From Eubacteriaceae bacterium UBA4266 (GTDB lineage: Bacteria > Bacillota > Clostridia > Eubacteriales > Eubacteriaceae): a stretch of 27,479 bases of DNA. The position numbers and the translations under genes are program-made. This document shows, piece after piece, positions 1 to 7,340 of the stretch; within the stretch, counting starts at the first letter, position 1; each line of letters begins with the position of its first letter. The stretch lies in assembly GCA_002396065.1 (NCBI GenBank), contig DGWE01000051.1, positions 1-27,479 of the forward strand, given 5' to 3'. Below the pieces are notes generated by a model that was given only the letters and a program-made list of their open reading frames with translations, was not told the DNA's origin and searched no databases.

Positions 1-710
1 GGATAGGAACGGCCGTAGCGGTTGACGTAGCCTCTCAAAATCGCGTGTGCCAACGGATTGCCTGTCGATTTGACTTCCCACCCGCGGTACAGGAAGGTAT
101 GGCTGTTCTGCGCCGCAACCATCGCGTTCATCATGACCGAAAAATCGCCGGACGTCGGATTTTTCATCCCGGCCGGAATGCCGATCCCGCTGGCAACCAA
201 ACGGTGCTGCTGATTTTCCACCGAACGGGCGCCGACCGCCACGTACGAGAGCAGGTCAGACAAATAGCGGTGGTTCTCCGGATACAACATTTCGTCCGCG
301 CAGGTCAGCCCTGTTTCCTTGACGACGCGGGTGTGCATTTCGCGGATGGCGATCAATCCGGCAAGCATGTCTTCCTTTGCGTCCGGGTCCGGCTGATGGA
401 GCATCCCCTTGTATCCCATGCCTGTGGTGCGCGGCTTGTTGGTATAAACCCGAGGAATGATGAAAATTTTGTCCTTCACCTGTTCCGCTGTTTTCGCCAA
501 ACGGTTGATGTAATCCAAAACCGCCGACTCATTGTCTGCCGAGCAGGGTCCAATAATCAACAGAAAGCGGTCGTCTTTGCCGGTGAAAATATCCGCGATC
601 TGCTGGTCCCGTTCTTCCTTTACCTGTTTAATATGATCATCTATTGGAAATTCTTCCTTCAGCTCCTGTGGTGTCGGCAGCTTCCGATAGAATTTCATCT
701 GCATATCCAT
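1..710 (-). CDS. aroF: 3-deoxy-7-phosphoheptulonate (DAHP) synthase, class I, 5' part only
   Basis: Condenses phosphoenolpyruvate with erythrose 4-phosphate to give DAHP, the entry step of the shikimate pathway in the cytosol. The gene starts at 710 on the minus strand and runs off the left edge, leaving about 236 codons of a family usually near 340-350. Visible class I (AroF/G/H) landmarks are IIGPCSA, RVYTNKPRTTG with YKGMLHQPDP, GARSVENQQHR and GMKNPTSGDF, which form the PEP and metal site. ATG at 710 is chosen because AAGGAGG (722-728) lies 11 nt upstream; a second in-frame ATG at 704 is less well placed. It is separated from the aroBAC operon at 16.5-20.3 kb although both serve one pathway. 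Feedback specificity (Phe, Tyr or Trp) cannot be told from the part seen, so the F/G/H letter is arbitrary. Confidence 0.93.
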   Translation of the reverse strand, partial: MDMQMKFYRKLPTPQELKEEFPIDDHIKQVKEERDQQIADIFTGKDDRFLLIIGPCSADNESAVLDYINRLAKTAEQVKDKIFIIPRVYTNKPRTTGMGYKGMLHQPDPDAKEDMLAGLIAIREMHTRVVKETGLTCADEMLYPENHRYLSDLLSYVAVGARSVENQQHRLVASGIGIPAGMKNPTSGDFSVMMNAMVAAQNSHTFLYRGWEVKSTGNPLAHAILRGYVNRYGRSY

Positions 711-749
711 TTATTGCCAAACCTCCTTAAAGTTAAAATACTCGATGAT

Positions 750-758
750 ATTATAACA
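750..758 (-). promoter_or_regulatory. Extended -10 promoter for the DAHP synthase gene
   Basis: Read on the minus strand the bases give TGT followed by TATAAT, an extended -10 (TGnTATAAT). No good -35 lies 17 nt upstream. Transcription would start near 743, leaving a leader of about 33 nt with the strong ribosome site. Upstream, at 813-820 and 838-845, an 8-bp inverted repeat can form a hairpin, but no T-run follows it, so I do not call it a terminator. Confidence 0.6.
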
Positions 759-877
759 CAAACGCGCGGATATCACGTCCTTATTCTTGTTCCATGAGAT
801 GACGATCCAGCTGGGTACTTTTTTCGCGCCAATGCCCAAGCACCCTTTGCATTAATCATGGTTTTATGCTGTAACAT

Positions 878-919
878 AATTAATACCGCCAGCCGATTGC
901 TCGACTGGCGGTATTAATT
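878..919. terminator. Long hairpin after the DAACS symporter gene
   Basis: A perfect 15-bp inverted repeat (878-892 with 905-919) around a 12-nt loop, with a GC-rich core CCGCCAG/CTGGCGG. It begins 24 nt past the symporter stop codon. The following bases on the minus strand are AT-rich but not a clean T-run, so termination is likely rather than certain. Confidence 0.65.
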
Positions 920-942
920 TAATTTAATGATTCAGTTATAGA

Positions 943-2211
943 TTACTCTGCCAATTCTTCGTAATTGACTTTTTTCTTTTCGTTAAACACATCGTAATCG
1001 AGTTCGCCGAGCTTGCCTGAGACCAGCATGGCAACCATGACGTCGACATCGACGTTCATAACAGTACGGAACATGCCCGCGAACCAGTCAATCCCGATCA
1101 GAATGGCGATGGAATCCATCGAAAGTCCCATCGTAGAAGCCAAGAAAGTGTAGACGATAATCGATCCGCCTGGGACAGAAATCGTCCCCATGCACATCAA
1201 ACAGGACAGCAGAATCGCCATGAAAATTTGATAAGGAGTCATCGCGACACCCGTAGATTGAGCCATGAAGAAGATTGCGGCTACATAACATTGTGCGGCA
1301 CCGCAGCTGTTCATCGACATGGTAATCGGGCCGGTAAAGTCCGCTACACGGCGGCTGACACCAAATTTTTCCACTTCATCCTGCATCTTAGTCGGAAGGC
1401 AGACCGCGCTTGATGTGGTCGTCAGCGCCATAATCGACATTTTAGAATACTTCTTTGGGTACTTCGCAAGATTGGTTTTGGTAAGGGCCGCAGTCAACGG
1501 TGTGAGTACCGCGAACTGGATCAGGTCGCCAATTAAGAGCAGGCCGAGGAATTTCACCATTGGCACGATCACTTTGAGGCCCGTGCTTCCCGCAACATCG
1601 GCGAGCAGGCAGAAAATCCCGATCGGGGCGATCTTCATGACAAATTCGATGATATTTGTGATGATGACGTTGACGCCTTTGAGAAATTCTTCAATATTCG
1701 TCTTGCCGGTATCCTTCTTGTACTTCATCATGCCTGCGCCGAAGAACAACGCAAAAACGATACAAGGGATCATGTCTCCGTTGGCCATCGATTCCAAAAC
1801 GTTAGTCGGCACAAAATTAGTAATCGTGTCGATAAGGGACGTGTTTTGCACCTTCGCCGCTTTAACCGTTCCGGTCAATTTAACACCGACGCCAGGCTGA
1901 ATCAGCATCGAGAGCACCACGCCGAGACCCGCGGCAAAAATCGTGAAGATGATGATCCACTTGAAAGTGTGCAGCGCCATTTTCCCGACACCCTTCGTTC
2001 CGGATCCGACCGCACCGGCGACAGAAGTCATGACGAGCAGCACAACGGACATTTGAATCAACCGCAGGAATATGGTCCCAATAAATTTAATATTGGCCGC
2101 CCATCCCTCTACAATCGTTCCGAAAACCAGTCCTCCAACTGTCGCGAGTAAAATTTGCGTCGTCAGCGACATATGGAATCCTTTTTTTTCATTTTTTACA
2201 GCTTTTTCCAT
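943..2211 (-). CDS. Dicarboxylate/amino acid:cation symporter (DAACS family), divergent
   Basis: Membrane symporter of the GltPh/GltP/SstT family, which moves dicarboxylates or amino acids with Na+ or H+; 422 residues, the usual length. Hydrophobic helices run throughout and the family landmarks are in order: a serine/threonine-rich hairpin (ALTTTSSAVCLPTKM, about residue 260), MNSCGAA where the family has NMDGTA, VPGGSI in the second hairpin, and RTVMNVDVDV where the family has RTxxNVxGD. The sodium-site aspartate of NMDGT is replaced by cysteine, so ion coupling or substrate may differ. ATG at 2211 is preferred to GTG at 2214 because GGAGG (2218-2222) lies 6 nt before the ATG and only 3 before the GTG. 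The gene has its own promoter and a hairpin leader. Substrate is unknown. Confidence 0.9.
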   Translation of the reverse strand: MEKAVKNEKKGFHMSLTTQILLATVGGLVFGTIVEGWAANIKFIGTIFLRLIQMSVVLLVMTSVAGAVGSGTKGVGKMALHTFKWIIIFTIFAAGLGVVLSMLIQPGVGVKLTGTVKAAKVQNTSLIDTITNFVPTNVLESMANGDMIPCIVFALFFGAGMMKYKKDTGKTNIEEFLKGVNVIITNIIEFVMKIAPIGIFCLLADVAGSTGLKVIVPMVKFLGLLLIGDLIQFAVLTPLTAALTKTNLAKYPKKYSKMSIMALTTTSSAVCLPTKMQDEVEKFGVSRRVADFTGPITMSMNSCGAAQCYVAAIFFMAQSTGVAMTPYQIFMAILLSCLMCMGTISVPGGSIIVYTFLASTMGLSMDSIAILIGIDWFAGMFRTVMNVDVDVMVAMLVSGKLGELDYDVFNEKKKVNYEELAE

Positions 2212-2284
2212 CACTTACCTCCTTCTGTAATCTTTTCATCTGGAGCCAGACGCTTCTCTCCGATGATCTTTTTAATAAAGAATA

Positions 2285-2314
2285 GGGCGTCTGAAGCTAT
2301 TGCTTCAGACGCCC
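2285..2314 (-). terminator. Leader hairpin / attenuator candidate upstream of the symporter
   Basis: A 13-bp perfect inverted repeat (2285-2297 with 2302-2314, 4-nt loop) lies about 30 nt after the predicted transcription start and 70 nt before the symporter start. The minus-strand bases after it are U-rich but broken (UAUUCUUUAUU). It may simply end transcription from the AEC gene. Its place inside the leader also allows attenuation: the segment at 2246-2253 repeats GCGTCTG and could pair with the 3' arm in place of the 5' arm. Confidence 0.6.
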
Positions 2315-2349
2315 TTGTCTACGCAATTCAATTATTCTTTATTGTGATT

Positions 2350-2378
2350 ATTTTAACGTTTAAACTGAAAAATGTCAA
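2350..2378 (-). promoter_or_regulatory. Sigma-A type promoter for the symporter
   Basis: On the minus strand TTGACA (2373-2378) and TAAAAT (2350-2355) are 17 nt apart, close to consensus. Start would be near 2343, giving a leader of about 130 nt that contains the 2285-2314 hairpin. Confidence 0.8.
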
Positions 2379-2436
2379 TCAAAAACGTTTTCGTTGATGC
2401 CATTATGTCTCAATTATTTACGTCACCACAGCGACC

Positions 2437-3360
2437 TTATAATTGATAGATGTAGATCATAAGCGGCATCGTCACAATGCTGCACAGGGTCGTCAGCACA
2501 TTGATCGAACCGGCGTAATCCGCGTCGCCGCCGTAAATTTGAGCCATCTGTGGAATTGTGACCCCCGACGGCGCTGCAACCGCCAGCAGCGACACCAGCA
2601 GAATCTTTTTCCCATTGGCTGCCAATTGATAAATGGGAATGAGTTTGAGTACTAAAATCGCGAGAAGGGGAAATCCGATCATCCGCATGAGGGTAATGGC
2701 GTAGATTCTGCGGTTTGTAAAGACCTTCCCCCAATCCACACCTGCAATCACCATGCCGATGGTGATCATGCTGATCGGCCCGAGCATTTGAGAAACGCCG
2801 TTTAGCACGTCGCTTGGGATGCCGTGAATTTCAACATGGCCCAAGAACAGCGAAACGCCCAATAAAGTGGCAATGATATTGACGTTTAAAAACACTTTTT
2901 TAAAATCAATCCTGCCGCCAGGCTGCATCATCATCTTGCCGTGGGACCAGAGCAAAAGCGCCTGAACGAACATAAACGCACTCGCATAAATCACCCAGTT
3001 GCGCCCCAGGACGCTAGTCACCAGCGGCACAATCAAATTGCCCGCGTTGGTGTAGATCAGCGAACCCCGTTCCACATTGGTCAAGTGAAAGGGACGGCTG
3101 ACCCCGTAAGTGATGCCAAATAGCATCGCGTGCATGATGCAGGCGGACAAAAGCGCGAGAAGAAAACCGTTGAGAATCGTATCCGAATAGTGGATTTGAA
3201 AGGCCTCAATCTGCATGCACGGCACGACAAGATACAAACAGACGACTGACAAAATCCTCGAATCTTCCGGCTTTAAAAATTTAATTTTGACAACAAGCCA
3301 GCCCATCCCCATCATCACGAAAAGAACGACAATTTGTTTAAATAATAGCCACGAAATCAT
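2437..3360 (-). CDS. AEC (auxin efflux carrier) family transporter
   Basis: Predicted inner-membrane carrier of the AEC/malate permease family, 307 residues, the usual size, with about ten hydrophobic helices in two halves. Family features include an N-terminal helix starting at residue 4, the polar TNAGNLIVPL segment near residue 105, and a C-terminal half with AAPSGVTIPQMAQIYGGDADYA, the typical small-residue and proline-containing helix break. Known relatives move malate or other organic acids; the substrate here cannot be read. It begins 12 nt after the yhaN stop codon with AAGGA in front, so it is probably read through from the yhaO-yhaN operon, an association I cannot explain functionally. 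Confidence 0.88.
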   Translation of the reverse strand: MISWLLFKQIVVLFVMMGMGWLVVKIKFLKPEDSRILSVVCLYLVVPCMQIEAFQIHYSDTILNGFLLALLSACIMHAMLFGITYGVSRPFHLTNVERGSLIYTNAGNLIVPLVTSVLGRNWVIYASAFMFVQALLLWSHGKMMMQPGGRIDFKKVFLNVNIIATLLGVSLFLGHVEIHGIPSDVLNGVSQMLGPISMITIGMVIAGVDWGKVFTNRRIYAITLMRMIGFPLLAILVLKLIPIYQLAANGKKILLVSLLAVAAPSGVTIPQMAQIYGGDADYAGSINVLTTLCSIVTMPLMIYIYQL

Positions 3361-3372
3361 GCTGCGGATCCT

Positions 3373-5754
3373 TTACAAACTGATGCCCGTGTACGGGATG
3401 TCCTCTTGGTCTAAAATCTGTTTTTCGTTTTGGCTGCACGTCAACAGAATGACCTGGTCGTCCTTTGCCATTCGGCTCAAGAAAAGTATGCCTTCTTTTC
3501 TGCGTTTGTCGTCGTACTGCACAAAGGGATCGTCCAGAATAAAGGGCAGAACCCGCTGTTCGTCGACAATTTCGCGAATGCCGAACCGCAGCGCAAAATA
3601 GATTTGGTCGATGGTCCCGCCAGAAAGCTGATTGAGATCGATCAGATTTGACGTCTGCGGATCCAAAACCTTGATGTTCAACTTGTCGTCAATGCGGACC
3701 TCGCGATATTTGTTCGTGATCTTTTTCAAAATATTGCCAATGCGCTCGTTGAGACTGCCCGCCTGACTGCGGTGGGTTTCTTTCTGGTAGCGCATGAAAA
3801 AGGATTCCGCCATATCGCAGGCGCGGATTTCTTCTTCATAAGCGGCGATCTGCGCGTTAATCCCGTCAATTTTTTCGCGGAGGGCAACCGGCGAGTCCAC
3901 TTCATCCGCAAGGGTTTGATTTTCTCCCTCGAGCCTTGCCATTTCCCGCTGAGCCGACGCGATGCTTCTTTTCACCGCGCGTTTGCGCTGCTTGCCTTCC
4001 TGAAACAGATCCGATTCACTTGAAACGCGGATGTAATTTTCGCCCTCTAAATCGCTGTACAACTGGTGGTTGGCCGCGATCTTCGCCTGGATGTCCAAAG
4101 CCTTGCGCTCGTGGTCGAGCCCTTGTCTGTATTCCTCGAGTTTGGAAATTCCCAGCGGTTTCAGGACTTCTTCGATGCCCTGCTGATCCTTGTCGATTTT
4201 ATCGCGGTAGCTTTCGATTTGTGCTTCGAGGCTCTGCTTTTGAACGGTCAAATCGGACAAATCCTGATCTGCGGCCGTCAAACGGTCGAAGGCGTCCAAA
4301 ATAGCATTCATCTGCGCCTTCAGTGCGTCTAAATCCCTCGGCTCGTGATACCGTTCCATCAAGATGGACAAGTGGGTCGCAATCCGATCCTGCGGATCAA
4401 AGCTCGCTGCCGTCTCGGCCAGACGAGCTGATCGGCGGTGTGTGGCGTAAAAGGCCAATCCAAAAAACACCGCGATGACTGCACCGGCCACGGCAAACCC
4501 AATTACCGCCCCGGTTGGCAGCACATGACTGGGATTAATTAGGGAAAGCAGCAGTACCAAAATCCCGACGACCAGCCCTGCGATGGACGCAACGGCCGAA
4601 ACGGGATGGCGGTCAAAAAACGTCAGACTGCCGCTTTGTCTCTCGACCTTTTTTTCTGTCCTGCTGTACTGGCTCTGGATGCGTTTTAAATCCTCCTGGT
4701 CTCTTTCAACCTGAAGCGCATTGTAATGACGCACCTTGGCGCGGAGGCGGTCCGCCTTTTTTTGTCCGCTCTCGATATTCTGGTCAATATCCCGAATCTG
4801 CTGCTCGTAACGGTCGATCTGCCGCTTCAGCTGGCTTCGATCGTCCTCCAGCATCTGCAGACGGTTGTAGGTCGCGATGTTATATTTTTCCGCGTCCGCC
4901 TGATACGCGGCCAGCTCCTTTTCGAGGGCTTCGCCCTCTTCCTTGATTTTTTGAAGCTTGTCCTTCTGCTCCTCGATGGCCTGGACCTTCTGCCGCTCCT
5001 CAGTTGCGGCGATGTCCTCCTGCTCTCTGGTGAGGCGTTTCACTTCCTCGCGGTAATCCATGATTTTACGCTGGTTGAGCCTTATCTTCTGGTATTTCTC
5101 CTCTGAAATTTCCAGCTTATCCTCCAGCTCACTGCGGTTGCGGACGGCCATACCGTAATTGGATTTGGTCGCGCGAAATGTGCCGACGGCTTTTTTCTTC
5201 TGATCAAGGTAGTCGATAACCTGATGGACGGAAATGTCACTGTCGTTGTTGGCCATGTCAATGAGCTTGTCGTTAATTTCCCTCGCCAGATCCGCATTGG
5301 TTTTCGACGCCATCTGCCTGAAATTAACGGTATTGTTGTAGATCGACGAGTTGATCGACTGGTAGCCCAAAGGCATGTACTGCTTCGTAATGTTGTCGTA
5401 AGGGAAAGTCTCGGTGATGTCCTCTCCCGTGATGTTGTCAAAAAGCCGGACGCCGTCCCGTTCCTTTAAGAAATCCCGTTCGATTCTGATTTCCCGCCCC
5501 ATTTCATCGACGTAAATCATCGCGCCGCGGTACTGATCCGAGTACAGCGGTTTATATTGTGCGTACGCCTCGCTGTAGGTGCGGCGCTTCCGATAGGGCT
5601 TGTAAAATCCAAAAAACATCCCCTCGATAAAGGCCTGAATCGTCGATTTGCCCGCTTCATTGGGGCCATAAATCAGATTAAAGCCGTCGTCGAGTTCAAT
5701 GGTGGTCTGCTTGAATTTTCCAAATGCAATTAAATGAAGTGTCTTGATTTTCAC
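3373..5754 (-). CDS. yhaN: YhaN-like SMC/Rad50-type ATPase with membrane hairpin
   Basis: Large ATPase of the SbcC/Rad50 kind, probable partner of the nuclease encoded just upstream. Walker A GPNEAGKST is at residues 30-38. The ABC signature LSGGT (about 710) and Walker B FILDDPF (about 738-744) are at the far end, with long charged coiled coil between, the usual split-head layout. There is no CxxC zinc hook. Instead two strongly hydrophobic stretches (about residues 385-436) interrupt the coiled coil and would anchor its tip in the membrane. The start is a GTG whose GTGA overlaps the yhaO stop codon by 4 nt, with GAGG 7 nt ahead, so the two are translationally coupled. Length is 793 residues. 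The YhaN assignment rests on architecture and the yhaO neighbour. Confidence 0.85.
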   Translation of the reverse strand: MKIKTLHLIAFGKFKQTTIELDDGFNLIYGPNEAGKSTIQAFIEGMFFGFYKPYRKRRTYSEAYAQYKPLYSDQYRGAMIYVDEMGREIRIERDFLKERDGVRLFDNITGEDITETFPYDNITKQYMPLGYQSINSSIYNNTVNFRQMASKTNADLAREINDKLIDMANNDSDISVHQVIDYLDQKKKAVGTFRATKSNYGMAVRNRSELEDKLEISEEKYQKIRLNQRKIMDYREEVKRLTREQEDIAATEERQKVQAIEEQKDKLQKIKEEGEALEKELAAYQADAEKYNIATYNRLQMLEDDRSQLKRQIDRYEQQIRDIDQNIESGQKKADRLRAKVRHYNALQVERDQEDLKRIQSQYSRTEKKVERQSGSLTFFDRHPVSAVASIAGLVVGILVLLLSLINPSHVLPTGAVIGFAVAGAVIAVFFGLAFYATHRRSARLAETAASFDPQDRIATHLSILMERYHEPRDLDALKAQMNAILDAFDRLTAADQDLSDLTVQKQSLEAQIESYRDKIDKDQQGIEEVLKPLGISKLEEYRQGLDHERKALDIQAKIAANHQLYSDLEGENYIRVSSESDLFQEGKQRKRAVKRSIASAQREMARLEGENQTLADEVDSPVALREKIDGINAQIAAYEEEIRACDMAESFFMRYQKETHRSQAGSLNERIGNILKKITNKYREVRIDDKLNIKVLDPQTSNLIDLNQLSGGTIDQIYFALRFGIREIVDEQRVLPFILDDPFVQYDDKRRKEGILFLSRMAKDDQVILLTCSQNEKQILDQEDIPYTGISL

Positions 5755-6845
5755 CCTTTATCCTCACTGTTCAACAAACCTTCCAATCCGTAATACAGCG
5801 CTTTTCTGGCCGTCGGATTGTCCCCGTTGCGGCGCATTTCCTGGATGAACCGCCCGATCATATTGTTTTGATTTTCCTCGAGCAGCTTGTCCATGTCGAT
5901 GTTGGGCAGCAGCTTCTTGTCGTCTACCTCGACGTAGTAAAACATCTGCGCCAGCTGCATTCTCAGTTCTTCCACGTCGATATCGGCGCCGGCGTACCCC
6001 TTTAGAAAAATTCTGAAGTAATCCTTCCGCTTGCTGTCGTCATCACCCAAATCCGAACAGGCTGTGAGCAGATCGTTCTGCGTCATCTCTGGCGACACGC
6101 GAAGGGTCTTCTGGAAAAATTTCCGCTTGCCGGTCTCGATCTTTTGAAGCTCCAGTCTGTGATGATGAATCTGGCCGTAGAAAATGCCCGGCTCATTGAT
6201 ATTTTTAAAGGTCAAGGGCTCAGGGCAGCCACAATAGGCCGCGCGAAGGGTCAGCCGTTCGCTCCTGTGAATATGCCCCAGCGCCACGTAATCAAAATAA
6301 TCGAAAAGCTCCAAATCAATGGGCATGTACTGCGAAGTTTGATTGTAAGCGTCGCCGTGGAGCACCAGAATATTGTTGTCCGTCTCAGACAAATCGATGT
6401 GGCTGCCGTCAAAGGGCATTGTATCGTAAGTATCCTTTGTCCAGCCGATGCAGAAAATGCGCGTCTCTTTTTCTTCGAAGTACTTCGATTCCATCTGCCC
6501 CTGTGTGAAAATGGTGACGTTATCGGGCCACTCGATCAGTCCGTAGAGCGCAGAGGGCGTGTAGAAATCATGATTGCCCGGGCAGATGACCACTTCGGTT
6601 TCGGTCAAATGAGCAAATTTTTCGGCGACGCGCTTGAGCGCCTTGCTCGAAATGTCCGGTGTATCAAACAAATCGCCGCTGATAATCAGAAAATCCACGT
6701 GATTTTTTTCGGCGGTATTGATGATTTGATCAAAGGTGAGCCATAGATCAATTCGGTGCTCTTTGCCGAAATCACGCTGTTGATTTTTAAAATGAAAAGT
6801 TTTTTCCAGGTGAATGTCCCCGGTATGAATAAAAGATATGGCCAT
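5751..6845 (-). CDS. yhaO: YhaO-like metallophosphoesterase, DNA repair exonuclease family
   Basis: Calcineurin-like phosphoesterase of the SbcD/Mre11 type, expected to be a Mn-dependent nuclease working with the adjacent YhaN-like ATPase. The metal motifs are in order: FIHTGDIHLE near the N-terminus, ISGDLFDTPD, CPGNHDFYTP, LVLHGDAY and ALGHIHRSE. After about residue 250 comes a cap and C-terminal region with no motif I recognise. I place the start at ATG 6845 (MAISFIHTGD), 364 residues, with AGAAGGAAG in front. A longer reading frame to 6917 would start upstream of the -10 box at 6883-6888, so those codons are probably not translated. It is the first gene of a likely yhaO-yhaN-AEC transcript. 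Confidence 0.9.
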   Translation of the reverse strand: MAISFIHTGDIHLEKTFHFKNQQRDFGKEHRIDLWLTFDQIINTAEKNHVDFLIISGDLFDTPDISSKALKRVAEKFAHLTETEVVICPGNHDFYTPSALYGLIEWPDNVTIFTQGQMESKYFEEKETRIFCIGWTKDTYDTMPFDGSHIDLSETDNNILVLHGDAYNQTSQYMPIDLELFDYFDYVALGHIHRSERLTLRAAYCGCPEPLTFKNINEPGIFYGQIHHHRLELQKIETGKRKFFQKTLRVSPEMTQNDLLTACSDLGDDDSKRKDYFRIFLKGYAGADIDVEELRMQLAQMFYYVEVDDKKLLPNIDMDKLLEENQNNMIGRFIQEMRRNGDNPTARKALYYGLEGLLNSEDKG

Positions 6846-6882
6846 GAATCTTCCTTCTCTATCCATTGAATTTTGTTTTTTT

Positions 6883-6888
6883 ATTATA
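6883..6888 (-). promoter_or_regulatory. -10 box for the yhaO operon
   Basis: TATAAT on the minus strand, 38 nt upstream of the chosen yhaO start. The -35 region (TTTTAA-like) is poor. The box supports the shorter yhaO start. Confidence 0.5.
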
Positions 6889-6963
6889 ACATACCTGATG
6901 AAATTTAAAATGTGCACGACGATGCAAAACCTCAGATAAAAGCGTACAATGCAAAAGTTTTAC

Positions 6964-6992
6964 TTGACATCTCATTTTTTTACCGCTAAGAT
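6964..6992 (+). promoter_or_regulatory. Sigma-A type promoter for the leuA T-box transcript
   Basis: TTGACA (6964-6969) and TAAGAT (6987-6992) with a 17-nt spacer. Transcription would start near 6999, at the front of the T-box leader. Confidence 0.82.
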
Positions 6993-6999
6993 AAACACA

Positions 7000-7297
7000 A
7001 CGCAATGAAGAGGAATATTAAAAAATTCTAGGCGTCCAGAGAGCTGCTGGCTGGTGTGAAGTAGCTGCCGAACATTTTCGAACTGGCCTCAGAGCGGAAG
7101 GCTGAACGGGTTTCCCTATTAGGCGCACCGGGTCCTGCCCGTTATTGCAGGAGGATATAATCTTTAGCGGTCTAAAGACGTATCTGCAACAAGGCATTTT
7201 ATTTTGCGATCATTGGTTTATTGAGCGATAAAATGTGAATTAGAGTGGTACAGCGAATCCTACATCGCCTCTATGCTTTGGCATAGAGGCGTTTTTT
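7000..7297 (+). promoter_or_regulatory. T-box riboswitch, leucine type
   Basis: A tRNA-sensing leader that lets transcription continue into leuA when uncharged tRNA-Leu binds. The AGAGAG box of Stem I is near 7039. The 3' side of the specifier loop reads GAACTGGCCTCAGAG, with CTC (7088-7090, Leu) the likely specifier; the overlapping CTG is also Leu. The conserved T-box AATTAGAGTGGTACAGCG is at 7238-7255. Its UGGU bulge matches an acceptor end with discriminator A, as in tRNA-Leu. The terminator is an 11-bp stem (7266-7276 with 7281-7291, loop TTTG) followed by six T. The specifier was picked by eye without a folded model. Confidence 0.93.
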
Positions 7298-7340
7298 ATG
7301 GAAGCAAAGCATTTAATCTTTTATGAGGAGGACTTTTCAA

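Noticed and set aside
45..797. 250-residue plus-strand frame
   Set aside because: Antisense shadow of the DAHP synthase gene, whose minus-strand product is clear-cut.
808..845. Hairpin upstream of the DAHP synthase promoter as a terminator or riboswitch
   Set aside because: 8-bp stem with a 17-nt loop, no T-run, and it lies upstream of the -10 box so would not be in that transcript.
6846..6917. N-terminal extension of the YhaO-like protein
   Set aside because: It would begin upstream of the TATAAT box, and the family starts at MxxxFIHTGDIH, as ATG 6845 gives.
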